Notes: a model not told the origin generated them from the sequence alone. Counted from the first letter of the stretch, positions 40,433-51,035 are shown. The stretch is 64,000 nucleotides of DNA from Acidimicrobiales bacterium (GCA_035294085.1 DATGLP010000008.1:1-64000); one strand, 5' to 3'. Numbers and translations: made by a program.

Positions 40433-41554
40433 GTGGGCGAGGTGGACATCGGGCTCGGCAGGTCGGCGCGGGTCGGCTACGCCCTCGAGGACCTCGCCAT
40501 CGTGCCCTCCCGCCGCACGCGCGACCCGGACGAGGTCGACCTCGGCTGGCAGCTCGACGCCTTCCGCCTCGAGCTGCCCGTGCTCGTCGCTCCCCTCGAC
40601 GCCGTCGTGAGCCCGGCGAGCGCCGCGCTGGCCGGGCGGCTCGGGGCGCTCGCCGTCTTGGACCTCGAGGGCCTGTGGACGCGCCACGAGGACCCGGCGC
40701 CGCTGCTGGCCTCCCTCGCCGGCCTCGACCCCGAGCGTGCCGTCGCTCGCCTGCGGGAGCTGTACGCCGCGCCGGTGCGGCGCGACCTCCTCGTCGCGCG
40801 CATCGCCGAGCTGCGGGCCGCCGGCCTGAGCGCCGGGGCCGTGAGCCCGCGCTGCGTCGCCGAGCTCGGCCCCGCCCTCGTCGAGGCGGAGCTCGACCTC
40901 CTCGTCATCGCCGGCACCGTCGTGTCCGCCGAGCACGTGGCGAGGGGAGGCGAGCCCCTCAACCTGAAGCGCTTCATCCGGGAGCTCGACCTGCCGGTCG
41001 TCGTCGGCGGCTGCGCCTCCTACCAGGCCGCGCTCCACCTCATGCGCACCGGCGCGGTGGGCGTCCTCGTCGGCGTGCCGAGCGCGCCCGGCGAGCGCTG
41101 CGGGATCGAGCCGGTGCTCGGCATCGGCGCCCCGCTCGCCACCGCGATCGCCGACGCCGCGGCGGCGAGGACGCGCCACCTCGAAGAGACGGGCGTCTAC
41201 GTCCAGGTGATCGCGACCGGCGGGCTGCGCACCGGGGCGGAGGTGGCCGTCGCCATCGCCTGCGGCGCGGACGCCGTGATGCTCGGCGCGCCCTTCGCCG
41301 CGGCTCGCGAGGCCCCCGGCGGCGGGGCGCTGTGGGGGGCGTCGGGCGCTCACCGCAGCCTCCCCCTCGGCGGGTGGTGGCGCGAGCCGGTGACGACCAC
41401 CTTCGCCGAGCTGCTGCGCGGGCCGGCGCGGGCCGCGGACGGGCGGACGAACCTCGTCGGGGCGCTGCGCGCGGCGATGGCGCTGTGCGGCTACGCGAGC
41501 GTGCGCGAGCTCCACAAGGCCGAGCTCGTCCTGCGCCGGCCGCCCGGGCGGTGA
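40433..41554 (+). CDS. guaB3: GuaB3 family IMP dehydrogenase-related protein
   Basis: A 373-residue TIM-barrel protein without CBS domains. GYALEDLAIVPSRRTRDPDE, LPVLVAPLDAVVSP and the C-terminal LATAIADAAAARTRHLEETG with IACGADAVMLGAPFAAA match the GuaB3 group found with GuaB in actinobacteria. Cys 223 (PGERCGIEP) is at the active-site loop. Canonical GuaB makes XMP from IMP; GuaB3 proteins studied elsewhere have GMP-reductase-like activity, so the direction here is uncertain. guaA lies one gene downstream. Confidence 0.88.
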   Translation: MGEVDIGLGRSARVGYALEDLAIVPSRRTRDPDEVDLGWQLDAFRLELPVLVAPLDAVVSPASAALAGRLGALAVLDLEGLWTRHEDPAPLLASLAGLDPERAVARLRELYAAPVRRDLLVARIAELRAAGLSAGAVSPRCVAELGPALVEAELDLLVIAGTVVSAEHVARGGEPLNLKRFIRELDLPVVVGGCASYQAALHLMRTGAVGVLVGVPSAPGERCGIEPVLGIGAPLATAIADAAAARTRHLEETGVYVQVIATGGLRTGAEVAVAIACGADAVMLGAPFAAAREAPGGGALWGASGAHRSLPLGGWWREPVTTTFAELLRGPARAADGRTNLVGALRAAMALCGYASVRELHKAELVLRRPPGR

Positions 41555-43938
41555 GCGCGCCCGTGGCGCCGCCGGCGGTGGCGCCGGCGCCGGGGCGCCC
41601 GGGGCTCGGGCGGCTGCGGCGGTGGCGCCACCGAGACGACGCGCTCGCGATCGGCGGCCTGCTCCTCGTCACCGTCGCCTACCTCGCGCCGGCCTTCAAG
41701 GACGGCGCCGCCTTCGCCCCGGCGGACCTCGGGCGCGGCCTCTCGTTCCTCACGAGCCTCGCCCACGCGGCGCCGAACCACGACGTCGTGAACGGGGACA
41801 TCATCACGCAGTCCCTGCCCTGGCACCTGCTCGACTGGCGCCTCGTGCACCGCGGGGAGCTCCCGCTGTGGAACGGGCTCGCGGGGACCGGGATGCCGCA
41901 GCTCCTCAACTTCGAGTCGGCCGCCCTCGCCCTGCCGACCCTCGTCTCCTACCTCTTCCCGCAGTCCCTCTCGTTCCTCGTGGCGGTCGCGGCGACGCTC
42001 TTCCTCGCCGGCTGCGGCGCCTACGTCTGCTGCCGGGTGCTCGGCGCCCGCCCCGGGCCGGCCGCGCTCGGCGGGGTCACCTTCATGCTCTCGGGCTTCT
42101 TCAGCGGCCGGCTCGGCTGGTCGATCACCGGCCCGTTCGCCTTCACGGGCTTCCTCGCCGCCTTCCTCCTCCTCGCCTACCGCCGGCCGGGGCTGCGCCA
42201 CGTCGTCGGGCTCGCCGCGTCGGTCGCCTTCGCCGTCTACGGCGGCTTCCCGGAGGCCTACCCGCTCATCGCCATCGGCCTCGCGGCCTTCCTCGGCGTC
42301 GGGGGCCTCGCCGCCCTCGCCCAGGGCCGCCTCGAGCTCGCCGGGATCGGGCGCGCCCTCGCCGGCTCGCTCGCCGGCCTCGCCCTCGCGGCGCCGCTGT
42401 GGCTCGGCGGCCTGCCGCTGCTCCGGGCGTCGACGCGCTCGGGCGCCCACCTCTCGGCGGGCCTCCCGCTCTCGGCGCTCGCCCTCGTCGTCACCCAGGG
42501 CTACGACGGCCTCCCGCTCGGCACCCCGGCGCACCCGCAGGGCACCTACTTCGGGCCGCTCAACTACTTCGAGACCGCCGCGTACGTCGGGGTCGTCGCG
42601 CTCTTCCTCGCCGCCGTGGCGCTCCTCGCGGCCTGGCGCCGCCCCGCCGTCCTCGGTGCGGCGGCCGGCGCGCTCGCGTCGGCGCTCGTCGCCTACCAGC
42701 TCGGCAGCCACGCCCCCGTCCAGCGCCTCCTCGCCGACGTGGGGCTCGGGGCGGTCGCCGTCCAGCGCATGCTCGTCCTCCTCGCCTTCTTCCTCGCCGT
42801 GCTCGCCGCCCTCGGCGCCGAGGCGCTGTGGGCGCGCGCCGGCGAGCGCCGCCTGCGCGTCGCCTCGGGCCTCGCCCTCGCCCTCGCCGTGCTCGCCGTG
42901 GCCGCCCTGTGGGCGAAGTCCGGGGGGTCGCTCCCGCCGGCGGACGCGGCGGTGCGCCGGCGCTCGCTCGCCTGGCCGAGCGCGTCGCTCCTCGTCGTTG
43001 CGGCCGTCGCCCTGGCAGCTCGCGCCGGCCCCCGCCGGGCGCTCGGCCGCCAGGTGCGCGCCGCGCTGGCGGCGCTCACGGGGGGCGCGCAGGTGGCCTT
43101 CCTCCTCGTCGCGGGGGTGGGGATCAACTCCTACGCCCGCGACCCCTTCCCGGTGACGCCGGCCGTGGCCGCGCTCGCACGCCGGGTGGGCACCGGCCTC
43201 GTCGCCCTCGACGGCGGGAACGTCGCGTGCCCGAGCCCCGCCGGGGCGTGCGGCGTGCGCCAGTGGACGGACACGGGCCTGTACCCGGAGATGAACGTCG
43301 CCTACGGCATCGACGAGCTCGCCGTCCACGACCCGCTCATCCCGAAGGCGTACTTCGACGCCTGGCCGGTGCCCGACGCCGGCCAGGACGCCGGCGGGAC
43401 GAACCTGTTCGCCCCGGCGGTGACGAGCGCGGCGCTCGCCCGCCGCTACGGCGCGGCCTACGTCCTCGCCGGCCCGCACCGGCCCGCACCGGCCGGAACG
43501 CGCCTCGTCGCGGCGATCCCGACGCACGCCGGCCGTCTCCGCCTCTACGCGGTGCCCGGCGCCAGCCGCTTCAGCCTCGAGGCGGGCGGGCGCGACCTCC
43601 CGGCGAGCGGCCGCTCCGCCGGCGACGCGGCCTACCAGGTCGCGCTCCCGGCGTCGAGCGGCGGCACGCTCGTCGCCCGCATCACCGCCGTGCCCGGCTG
43701 GCACGCGAGCGCCGGCGGGCGGCCGCTCGCCGTGCGGGCCGTCGACGGCCTGCTCGCCGTCGAGGTGCCGCCGGGCACGCGCTCGGTCACCCTCCGCTAC
43801 TTCCCGGCGCTGCTCGGCGTCGGCTTCCTCCTCGCGCTCGTGGCGCTCGTCGCGCTCGTGCTGGCGGGCGTCCTCGGCCGCTTCGTCGCGCCCGGACGCC
43901 GCCGGCGGGGCTCGCTGGTAGCCTCGGCGGGTGGCTAG
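41551..43938 (+). CDS. YfhO-family membrane protein
   Basis: A 795-residue integral membrane protein. The N-terminal half has repeated hydrophobic helices and the YfhO-type early loop [20 protein letters not shown] followed by [20 protein letters not shown]. Residues about 520-750 form a large soluble, presumably external domain, and a final helix [18 protein letters not shown] precedes a basic tail. YfhO proteins are GT-C-like and are linked to glycosylation of lipoteichoic acid or other polymers in firmicutes; the substrate here is unknown. GTG 41551 overlaps guaB3 by four bases, and its 3' end overlaps guaA by eight. Confidence 0.8.
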   Translation: MSAPVAPPAVAPAPGRPGLGRLRRWRHRDDALAIGGLLLVTVAYLAPAFKDGAAFAPADLGRGLSFLTSLAHAAPNHDVVNGDIITQSLPWHLLDWRLVHRGELPLWNGLAGTGMPQLLNFESAALALPTLVSYLFPQSLSFLVAVAATLFLAGCGAYVCCRVLGARPGPAALGGVTFMLSGFFSGRLGWSITGPFAFTGFLAAFLLLAYRRPGLRHVVGLAASVAFAVYGGFPEAYPLIAIGLAAFLGVGGLAALAQGRLELAGIGRALAGSLAGLALAAPLWLGGLPLLRASTRSGAHLSAGLPLSALALVVTQGYDGLPLGTPAHPQGTYFGPLNYFETAAYVGVVALFLAAVALLAAWRRPAVLGAAAGALASALVAYQLGSHAPVQRLLADVGLGAVAVQRMLVLLAFFLAVLAALGAEALWARAGERRLRVASGLALALAVLAVAALWAKSGGSLPPADAAVRRRSLAWPSASLLVVAAVALAARAGPRRALGRQVRAALAALTGGAQVAFLLVAGVGINSYARDPFPVTPAVAALARRVGTGLVALDGGNVACPSPAGACGVRQWTDTGLYPEMNVAYGIDELAVHDPLIPKAYFDAWPVPDAGQDAGGTNLFAPAVTSAALARRYGAAYVLAGPHRPAPAGTRLVAAIPTHAGRLRLYAVPGASRFSLEAGGRDLPASGRSAGDAAYQVALPASSGGTLVARITAVPGWHASAGGRPLAVRAVDGLLAVEVPPGTRSVTLRYFPALLGVGFLLALVALVALVLAGVLGRFVAPGRRRRGSLVASAGG
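43919..43924 (+). promoter_or_regulatory. -10 box of guaA, leaderless configuration
   Basis: TAGCCT ends 6 nt before GTG 43931 and lies inside the end of the YfhO gene. No ribosome site lies between. Confidence 0.5.
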
Positions 43939-45469
43939 CGGCTTCGACACCGTCCTCGTCGTCGACTTCGGCGCCCAGTACGCGCAGCTGATCGCCCGGC
44001 GCGTCCGGGAGGCGCGCGTGCACTCGGAGATCGTCCCGCACACGCTGAGCGCCGCCGAGCTGGCGCGCCGGCGGCCGGCCGGGATCATCCTCTCGGGTGG
44101 CCCTCGCTCGGTCTACGCCGAGTCCGCCCCCGACCTCGACCCCGGCGTCTACCGCCTCGGCGTACCGCTGCTCGGCATCTGCTACGGCGCCCAGCTCATC
44201 GCCCGTCAGCTCGGCGGGGAGGTCGCCCGTACCGGCAGCGGCGAGTACGGGCGCACCCCCCTCGAGGTGACCGCCTCCTCGCCCCTGCTCGGCGCCGCGC
44301 CGGCGCGCCTCGACGTGTGGATGAGCCACGCGGACTCGATCGTCGCGGCGCCGCCCGGCTTCAGCGTGAGCGCTCGCACGGCCGAGGTCGCCGTCGCCGC
44401 CCTCGAGGACCGCGAGCGCAAGCTGTTCGGCGTGCAGTTCCACCCCGAGGTGGCGCACACCGAGCGCGGCCAGGAGCTCCTCGAGCGCTTCGTGCGCGAC
44501 GTCTGCGGGTGCCGGCCCACCTGGACGCGCACCTCGGTCATCGAGCGCGCCGTCGAGGCGGTGCGCGCCCAGGTGGGCAGCGGCCGGGTGCTGTGCGCCC
44601 TGTCGGGCGGCGTCGACTCGGCGGTCACCGCGGCCCTCGTCCACAAGGCGGTGGGCGACCAGCTCACCTGCGTCTTCGTGGACACCGGGCTGCTGCGAGC
44701 CGGCGAGCCCGAGCAGGTCGAGGAGACCTTCCGCCGCCAGTTCGGGCTGGACCTCGTCCACGTGAAGGCGGCGGATCGCTTCTTCGCCGCGCTCGCGGGC
44801 GTCGTGGATCCCGAGGCGAAGCGCAAGGCGGTCGGCGAGCTGTTCGTCCGCATCTTCGAGGAGGTCGCGGCCGACCTGCCCGACGCGTCCTACCTCGCCC
44901 AGGGGACGCTGTACCCGGACGTGATCGAGTCCGGCTCGGCCCACGCGGCGACGATCAAGTCGCACCACAACGTCGGGGGCCTGCCCGAGGAGATGGGCCT
45001 CGAGCTCGTCGAGCCGCTCCGGGACCTGTTCAAGGACGAGGTGCGGGCGATCGGCGAGGAGCTCGGCCTGCCCGAGGAGCTCGTGAGGCGCCAGCCCTTC
45101 CCCGGGCCCGGGCTCGCGGTGCGCGTCGTCGGCGAGGTGACCCCCGAGCGGGTCGCCACCGTGCGCGCCGCCGACGCGATCGTCCTCGAGGAGGTGCGCC
45201 GTGCCGGGCTCGACGGCCGGCTGTGGCAGGCCTTCGCCGTCCTCCTCGGCCTGCGCTCGGTCGGCGTCATGGGCGACGAGCGCACCTACGCGCACCCGGT
45301 CGTCGTGCGTGCCGTCGAGAGCGAGGACGCGATGACGGCGGACTGGGCCCGGCTTCCCGCCGAGCTGCTCGAGCGCATCTCGAGCCGCATCGTGAACGAG
45401 GTGCCCGGCGTCAACCGGGTGTGCTACGACGTCACGTCGAAGCCGCCGGGCACGATCGAGTGGGAGTGA
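43931..45469 (+). CDS. guaA: GMP synthase (glutamine-hydrolysing)
   Basis: A 512-residue enzyme converting XMP to GMP. The glutaminase domain has [18 protein letters not shown], Cys 84 in [17 protein letters not shown] and the His-Glu pair in [10 protein letters not shown]. The ATP-pyrophosphatase P-loop is [17 protein letters not shown] near residue 225, and [13 protein letters not shown] and [19 protein letters not shown] end the dimerisation domain. GTG 43931 gives the exact family N-terminus. Its stop overlaps pcrA. Confidence 0.97.
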   Translation: MASGFDTVLVVDFGAQYAQLIARRVREARVHSEIVPHTLSAAELARRRPAGIILSGGPRSVYAESAPDLDPGVYRLGVPLLGICYGAQLIARQLGGEVARTGSGEYGRTPLEVTASSPLLGAAPARLDVWMSHADSIVAAPPGFSVSARTAEVAVAALEDRERKLFGVQFHPEVAHTERGQELLERFVRDVCGCRPTWTRTSVIERAVEAVRAQVGSGRVLCALSGGVDSAVTAALVHKAVGDQLTCVFVDTGLLRAGEPEQVEETFRRQFGLDLVHVKAADRFFAALAGVVDPEAKRKAVGELFVRIFEEVAADLPDASYLAQGTLYPDVIESGSAHAATIKSHHNVGGLPEEMGLELVEPLRDLFKDEVRAIGEELGLPEELVRRQPFPGPGLAVRVVGEVTPERVATVRAADAIVLEEVRRAGLDGRLWQAFAVLLGLRSVGVMGDERTYAHPVVVRAVESEDAMTADWARLPAELLERISSRIVNEVPGVNRVCYDVTSKPPGTIEWE

Positions 45470-47637
45470 GCGCGACGCCGGTACCCGAGACCGCCGGCCC
45501 CCGGCGCGCCGCCTTCCTCGAGGGCCTCAACCCGGCCCAGCTCGAGGCGGTGACCTACGACGGCGGCCCGCTCGTCGTCCTCGCCGGCGCCGGCTCGGGC
45601 AAGACGCGCGTGCTCACCCGGCGCATCGCCCGCCTCGTCGCGGACGGCGTCGCGCCGTGGCGCATCCTCGCCATCACCTTCACGAACAAGGCCGCCGACG
45701 AGATGCGCCGGCGCGTCGTCGACCTCGTCGGCGAGGCAGCCGAGGAGATGTGGCTCGCCACCTTCCACGCGGCGTGCGCGCGCATCCTGCGGCGCGAGGC
45801 GCCCCGCCTCGGCTACCGGCCGGGCTTCACCATCTACGACGAGGGCGACCAGCGCCGCCTCGTCGAGCACGTGCTCGAGGCGCTCGGCCTCGACACGCGC
45901 CGCTACGCGGCGCGCGCCGTGGTCGGCGCGATCAGCCGGGCGAAGGCCGCCCTCCTCGACCCGACGGCGTACGCGGCGCGCGCCACGACGCCCTTCGAGG
46001 AGGTGGTCGCCGAGGTCTTCGCCGTCTACGACCGCCGGCTGCGCGCGGCGAACGCCTTCGACTTCGACGACCTGCTTGGCGTGACGCTGCGCCTGCTCGC
46101 CGGGGACGAGGAGGTCGCCGAGCGCTACGCGGGGCGCTTCAGCCACCTCCTCGTCGACGAGTACCAGGACACGAGCTACGTCCAGGGCGAGCTCGTGGCC
46201 CTCCTCGGGGCGCGCCACCGCAACGTCTGCGTCGTCGGCGACCCGGACCAGTCGATCTACGGCTTTCGCGGGGCCGAGGTGCGCAACCTCCTCGACTTCG
46301 AGCGCGCCTTCCCCGAGGCGCGCACCATCGTCCTGGACCAGAACTACCGGTCGACGACGACGATCCTCGACGCGGCGAACGCCGTGATCGGCAACAACGT
46401 GGCGCGCGAGGACAAGCGCCTGTGGAGCGCCCTCGGGCGCGGCGAGCCCGTCGCCTGCTACCGCGCCGGCGACGAGCGCGACGAGGCGACCTTCGTGGCG
46501 GGCGAGATCGCCGCGCTCGCCCGCGCCGGCTCGCGCCTCGGCGACATCGCCGTCTTCTACCGGACGAACGCCCAGAGCCGGGCGATCGAGCAGGCGCTGG
46601 CGGACCGCGGCATCCCCTACAAGGTGGTCGGGGGCACCCGCTTCTACGACCGCCGGGAGGTGCGCGACGCGCTCGCGTTCTGCCGGCTGGCGGCGAACCC
46701 CGACGACGAGGTCGCCCTGCGCCGGGTGGTGAACGTGCCGCCGCGAGGCATCGGCGCGACGACGCTGCGGCGCCTCGAGGAGCTCGCGGCGAGCGAGGGC
46801 CTCTCCTTCGCCGCCGCGCTCGAGCGCCACGGCGCGGCGAAGGTGACCGGCCGGGCGGCGGCCGGCGTCGAGGCCTTCCTCGCCCTGCGCCGCCTGCTCG
46901 CCGAGCTCGCGCCCGAGCGCCCCGACAAGGTGCTCGCGACGGCCCTCGAGCGCAGCGGCTACCTCGCGGCCCTCGAGGCGGAGGCGGAGGGGCCCGCCGG
47001 GCACGAGGCAGCGGGGCGCCTCGAGAACCTCGCCGAGCTCGCCGGCGTCGCGGCCGGCTTCGAGGACCTCGAGTCCTTCCTCGCCGCGACCTCCCTCGTC
47101 GCGGCGGCCGACGAGCTCGACGACTCGGGGGGACGGGTCGCCCTCATGACCCTGCACGCGGCCAAGGGCCTCGAGTTCGGCACCGTCTTCCTCACCGGCA
47201 TGGAGGAGGGCGTCTTCCCCCACGGCCGGGCGCTCGAGGACCCCGACGACCTCGAGGAGGAGCGGCGGCTGTGCTACGTGGGGATCACCCGCGCCCGCCA
47301 GCGCCTCTACCTCACCCACACCTACCAGCGCACCCTCTTCGGCCAGACCCGCGACAGCCTCGTCAGCCGCTTCCTGCGGGAGATCCCCGCCGAGCTGCGC
47401 ACCGAGGTGGGCGCCCCCGCCCCGGCCCCGCGGCCCGCGCCGGCCGAGCGCGCCGGCACGACCGGCGCCGAGGCGCTCGGGCTCGTGCCGGGCGACCGGG
47501 TCGTGCACGCCCGCTGGGGCGAGGGCCGGGTCGTCGCGACCCGCGGCGAGGGAGAGCGCGCCGAGGCGACGATCGCCTTCCCCGGGCGCGGCGAGCGGCG
47601 CTTCCTCCTCGCCCTCACCCCCCTCGAGCGGGCCTGA
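45466..47637 (+). CDS. pcrA: ATP-dependent DNA helicase PcrA/UvrD
   Basis: A 723-residue superfamily 1A helicase for nucleotide excision repair and replication conflicts. Motifs in order are Q-motif [18 protein letters not shown] (41-48), Ia [66 protein letters not shown] and [19 protein letters not shown]. After a Pro/Ala linker the C-terminal Tudor-like domain [16 protein letters not shown] is the RNA-polymerase-binding part of PcrA. GTG 45466 overlaps guaA. Its 3' end overlaps a convergent gene by 23 bp. Confidence 0.96.
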   Translation: MSATPVPETAGPRRAAFLEGLNPAQLEAVTYDGGPLVVLAGAGSGKTRVLTRRIARLVADGVAPWRILAITFTNKAADEMRRRVVDLVGEAAEEMWLATFHAACARILRREAPRLGYRPGFTIYDEGDQRRLVEHVLEALGLDTRRYAARAVVGAISRAKAALLDPTAYAARATTPFEEVVAEVFAVYDRRLRAANAFDFDDLLGVTLRLLAGDEEVAERYAGRFSHLLVDEYQDTSYVQGELVALLGARHRNVCVVGDPDQSIYGFRGAEVRNLLDFERAFPEARTIVLDQNYRSTTTILDAANAVIGNNVAREDKRLWSALGRGEPVACYRAGDERDEATFVAGEIAALARAGSRLGDIAVFYRTNAQSRAIEQALADRGIPYKVVGGTRFYDRREVRDALAFCRLAANPDDEVALRRVVNVPPRGIGATTLRRLEELAASEGLSFAAALERHGAAKVTGRAAAGVEAFLALRRLLAELAPERPDKVLATALERSGYLAALEAEAEGPAGHEAAGRLENLAELAGVAAGFEDLESFLAATSLVAAADELDDSGGRVALMTLHAAKGLEFGTVFLTGMEEGVFPHGRALEDPDDLEEERRLCYVGITRARQRLYLTHTYQRTLFGQTRDSLVSRFLREIPAELRTEVGAPAPAPRPAPAERAGTTGAEALGLVPGDRVVHARWGEGRVVATRGEGERAEATIAFPGRGERRFLLALTPLERA

Positions 47638-49243
47638 GCGGGCTGCGCCGGGCGTAGAGGGCGAGGGGGGCGGGCACGGGCTCGAAGCGGGCGCGCAGCT
47701 CGGCGCGAAGCGCCGGGGTCCAGGGCACCCGGAAGCTCGCGGGCGACTCGAGCAGGACGTAGTCGGCGCGCTCGAGCCAGGACCGCCACTGGCCGACGAG
47801 GGCCGCGGCGGGCACCCCGCCGCTCTGCGGGGGGTGCCTCGGGTCGAGGGCGAGCCAGTCGCCGGTCGAGTCGACGACGGCGGGGCAGCCCGGGCGGGCG
47901 GCGAGGAAGCGGTCGGCGGTGATCGTGAGGATGGCCGCGTCCGTGAGGACGCACGCGCCGGGGGGGATCGCGTCCATGAGGAGCGGCCCGGGGTCGCCGG
48001 TGCGAGCCGTCGCCGCGGCGACGAAGCCGGCGGTCGCCGCGGCGACGAGGCCGACGCCCGCGAGCAGCGCGGCGGCGGCGACGGCGCCAGCGGCCGCGCC
48101 GGCGCGGCGCGCCCGGCGCGAGCGGGCGAGCGCGCCGGCGAGGCGGACGGCGCGCGCCGCGGCGCAGCCGGCGGCGGGGGCGAGGAAGGCCCAGGCGAAG
48201 TAGACGTAGTGGGCGTAGTACTCGGGGGGGACGAAGATCGCGCCGACCACGGCGAGGCCGCTGGCGAGGGCGAAGCACTCCGCCGCGTCGGCGCGTCGGG
48301 CGAGGGCGGGCGCCAGGCTGCCGGCGCCGAGCGCCGCGAGCTCCGCCGCGCCGACGACGTCGGGCAGGAGCGACGTCGAGTTCGGGGAGAAGGCGCTCGA
48401 CAGCCCCCGGAGTCCGGTCAGCCCCCAGAGCCGGTCGCGCACGGGCGAGCGCCGGCGCGTCGCGTGGCGCAGGAGCTGGGACGTGACGACGTCGTGGGCG
48501 AAGGCGTGGGGGGCGAGGAGCGCGAAGGGGAGCACGAGGGCGCCCGCCCCGGCGAGGGTGCCGGCGGCGAAGGGGAGGAGGCGCCGGGGCCCTCGGGTGG
48601 CGAGGACGAGGCAGGCCAGCGCGATCGGCGCCAGCGCGAAGAGCTTCACCGCGACCGCGACGCCGAAGGCGAGGCCGCCCGCCGCGAGGCGCCGCGGCGA
48701 GGCCGGCGCGCCCGACGAGAAGGCGAGGTTGGCACCGAGCAGGCAGAACAGTGCGCAGTAGGGCTCGAGCATGACGGTGCGCAGCGCGAAGTAGGCGGTG
48801 GGGAGGACGGCGAGCACCGTGCCGGCGGTCGCCGCGGCGACGAGGCCACGGTGGCGCACGAGGAAGGCGGCGAGGAAGGCGTTCAGCCCCCCGACGAGCG
48901 CCGTCGCGACGCGCGCCCACGCGAGCGCCTCACGGGTCCCGACGAGGTGGGCGAGGCCGGCGAAGGGGCTGAGCAGGAGGGCGATGCCGGGCGGCTGGAG
49001 GAAGACGAAGTCCCGGTAGGGGAGGAGGCCGCTCGTGAGGCGCAGCGAGGCGCCGAAGTTGACCCCGTCGTCGTACTCGAGCACCCCGTAGAGGGCGTTG
49101 TGGGCGCCGAGGTGCGCGAGGGCGAGCGCTGCGCCGAGCAGGCCGACCGCACCGAGCACCGCCGCGCGCGCGGCGCGCCCCCCGCCCGGGCGGGCAGGCC
49201 GCGCGCTCCGGGGCGCGTCGAGGGCGAGCGGTCCGGCGCGCAC
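47615..49243 (-). CDS. GT-C/GT39-type polytopic membrane glycosyltransferase-like protein
   Basis: About 542 residues with many hydrophobic helices. The first external loop contains VLEYDDGVNFGASLRL, an acidic pair typical of GT-C (ArnT/PMT-like) enzymes, and VFLQPPGIALLLSPFAGLAH. C-terminal soluble residues (DAIPPGACVLTDAAILTI, LERADYVLLESPASF) resemble the dolichyl-phosphate-mannose-type proteins of actinobacteria. The substrate is unknown. The frame is open upstream to 49489, but GTG 49243 lies 6 nt after a TACCAT box and avoids an unconserved Arg/Ala stretch. It is convergent with pcrA. Confidence 0.75.
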   Translation of the reverse strand: MRAGPLALDAPRSARPARPGGGRAARAAVLGAVGLLGAALALAHLGAHNALYGVLEYDDGVNFGASLRLTSGLLPYRDFVFLQPPGIALLLSPFAGLAHLVGTREALAWARVATALVGGLNAFLAAFLVRHRGLVAAATAGTVLAVLPTAYFALRTVMLEPYCALFCLLGANLAFSSGAPASPRRLAAGGLAFGVAVAVKLFALAPIALACLVLATRGPRRLLPFAAGTLAGAGALVLPFALLAPHAFAHDVVTSQLLRHATRRRSPVRDRLWGLTGLRGLSSAFSPNSTSLLPDVVGAAELAALGAGSLAPALARRADAAECFALASGLAVVGAIFVPPEYYAHYVYFAWAFLAPAAGCAAARAVRLAGALARSRRARRAGAAAGAVAAAALLAGVGLVAAATAGFVAAATARTGDPGPLLMDAIPPGACVLTDAAILTITADRFLAARPGCPAVVDSTGDWLALDPRHPPQSGGVPAAALVGQWRSWLERADYVLLESPASFRVPWTPALRAELRARFEPVPAPLALYARRSPLRPARGG

Positions 49244-49249
49244 CTCGGG

Positions 49250-49255
49250 ATGGTA
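49250..49255 (-). promoter_or_regulatory. -10 box of the GT39-like gene, leaderless configuration
   Basis: On the minus strand TACCAT ends 6 nt before GTG 49243, the same geometry as at guaA, icd and mdh. Confidence 0.45.
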
Positions 49256-49775
49256 GCCGGGGGCTCGGGAGGCGGCCGAGGCACTCGCCGTGGGCGCGTG
49301 ACCGGGCCGGGCGCCCGGCGCCCGACCCGCCGGCGCGACGACGGGGCACGCTCGCGAGGTGCCGCTCGGCGTCGCGACCGCAGAACGGCGATCGTGAGGC
49401 GGCGCGACGGCGTGGCGAAAGCTGGGGGAGCCTGCTCGGCAGCAGCGTTCAACGGCTCTGATCGACGTCGTCGCGATGTCCGTGCACACTGGCCCTCATC
49501 GGCGAGCTCGGCGGCAGCCGGCTTCCTCGCCGAGGAGCACGGCGTCGACGTGCAGGCGATCCGCCGGCGCTGCCTGGGCGTCGCGGCGCGAGCCCGGGCC
49601 GGGCGGCACCTCGTTCCACCCCGTCGGCTTCGCCGCGCTGCGCGCGCTTCGAGCCGGCGTGCGCCGACGCGCTCGCGCAGGAGGCGCTCGAGCGCCCGGT
49701 CGACGACGAGGAGCTCGTGGCGGCAACCTGCGACGCGCTCGGCGTCGAGCCGAGCCGTCTGGGCGCCTGAGCCCG
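49256..49775. other. Divergent intergenic region upstream of sucC
   Basis: About 520 bp with no supported gene. One plus-strand stretch, ending at TGA 49768-49770, translates to protein-like ARFEPACADALAQEALERP and DDEELVAATCDALGVEPSRL, but the sequence just upstream in that frame looks non-coding and no start or ribosome site is evident. It may be a decayed gene end. Confidence 0.35.
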
Positions 49776-49803
49776 GCGGCGGATTGGGAGCCGAATCCGC
49801 CGC
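49776..49803 (+). promoter_or_regulatory. Inverted-repeat operator in the sucCD promoter
   Basis: Perfect 10-bp arms, GCGGCGGATT at 49776-49785 and its complement at 49794-49803, with an 8-bp centre. It covers the -35 box and most of the spacer of the sucC promoter, the expected place for a repressor site. No transcription factor is identified. Confidence 0.6.
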
Positions 49804-49813
49804 TGCGTAGTAT
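49784..49813 (+). promoter_or_regulatory. sucCD promoter
   Basis: TTGGGA at 49784-49789 and TAGTAT at 49808-49813 are 18 bp apart. Transcription from about 49820 leaves a leader of about 65 nt with a GAGGAGG ribosome site before sucC. Confidence 0.65.
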
Positions 49814-49886
49814 TGGCCCGCACCCCGAGGCCGGAGCCGCCGCTCGAGATGGGTCGCGGGCCGCTGTTCGTCGCGAGGAGGCGCTC

Positions 49887-51035
49887 GTGGACCTGTTCGA
49901 GTACCAGGGCAAGCGGTACTTCGCCCGCTACGGCATCCCGGTCTCCGAGGGCGACATCGCGGACACGGTCGACGAGGCGGTCTCGGTCGCCGGCCGCCTC
50001 GGGTACCCGGTCGTCGTGAAGGCGCAGGTCCTCGTCGGCGGACGCGGCAAGGCGGGCGGGGTCCGACTGGCAGCCGACGAAGCCGAGGTCCGCGCCAACG
50101 CGGCGGCGATCCTCGGCCTCGACATCCGGGGACATCGCGTCCGCCGGCTCTGGCTCGAGCGGGCCTCGGAGATCGCCGCCGAGTACTACGTGAGCTGCAC
50201 GCTCGATCGCGCCGCGAGGAGCCACCTCGTCCTGTGCTCGGCGCGCGGCGGCGTCGACATCGAGGAGGTGGCGGCGAGCGACCCGGGCGCCATCGCCCGC
50301 CGCCTCGTCGACCCGCTCGACGGCCTGTCGGCCGAGGAGGCCGAGGCGCTCGCCGAGGAGGCCGGGATCGACCTCGGGGCCCGCCGAGGCGTCGCTCGCG
50401 TCCTCGTCGACGCCTACCGCTGCTACGTCGAGGGCGACTGCGACCTCGTCGAGATCAACCCGCTCATCTTCACCCCCGACGGCCGGGTCCACGCGCTCGA
50501 CGCCAAGGTGACCCTCGACGACGCCGCGGCGTTCCGCCACCCCGAGTGGGCGGAGTTCGCGAGCTTCGACGAGCTCGACGCGCGCGACCGGCTCGCGAGG
50601 GAGAAGGGGCTGCAGTACGTCGGGCTGGACGGCTACGTCGGGATCATCGCCAACGGCGCCGGGCTCGCGATGAGCACGTGCGACGTCGTCGAGCAGGTCG
50701 GGGCAGAGCCCGCCAACTTCCTGGACATCGGCGGCGGGGCGAGCGCGGAGCAGATGGCGACGGCGCTCGAGGTCATCAGCAGCGACCCGAAGGTGCGCTC
50801 CATCCTCATCAACATCTTCGGCGGGATCACCCGGGGCGAGGAGGTGGCGAACGGGATCGTCCAGGCGCTCGGGCGAGTCGACATCGCTGCCCCGATCGTC
50901 GTGCGCCTCGACGGGACGAACGCCGAGGAGGGCCGGGCGATCCTCGCCCGGCACGCCTCGGGCCGCCTGCGCACCTGCGCCACGATGGTCGAGGCGGCGC
51001 GCACCGCCGGCGAGCTCGCGAGGGCGGCGCGGTGA
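49887..51035 (+). CDS. sucC: Succinyl-CoA synthetase beta subunit
   Basis: A 382-residue ADP- or GDP-forming subunit of the TCA-cycle ligase. It begins DLFEYQGKRYFARYGIPV, with the ATP-grasp stretch VVVKAQVLVGGRGKAGGVRL; CDLVEINPLIFTPDGRVHAL and the CoA-ligase part ILINIFGGITRGEEVANGIV follow. GTG 49887, with GAGGAGG upstream, matches the family N-terminus. It overlaps sucD by four bases. Confidence 0.96.
   Translation: MDLFEYQGKRYFARYGIPVSEGDIADTVDEAVSVAGRLGYPVVVKAQVLVGGRGKAGGVRLAADEAEVRANAAAILGLDIRGHRVRRLWLERASEIAAEYYVSCTLDRAARSHLVLCSARGGVDIEEVAASDPGAIARRLVDPLDGLSAEEAEALAEEAGIDLGARRGVARVLVDAYRCYVEGDCDLVEINPLIFTPDGRVHALDAKVTLDDAAAFRHPEWAEFASFDELDARDRLAREKGLQYVGLDGYVGIIANGAGLAMSTCDVVEQVGAEPANFLDIGGGASAEQMATALEVISSDPKVRSILINIFGGITRGEEVANGIVQALGRVDIAAPIVVRLDGTNAEEGRAILARHASGRLRTCATMVEAARTAGELARAAR

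Noticed and set aside
38899-41550. Upstream extension of the YfhO frame through the DUF2142 and guaB3 genes
   Set aside because: The extension is out of frame with two recognisable genes; YfhO homology begins after GTG 41551.
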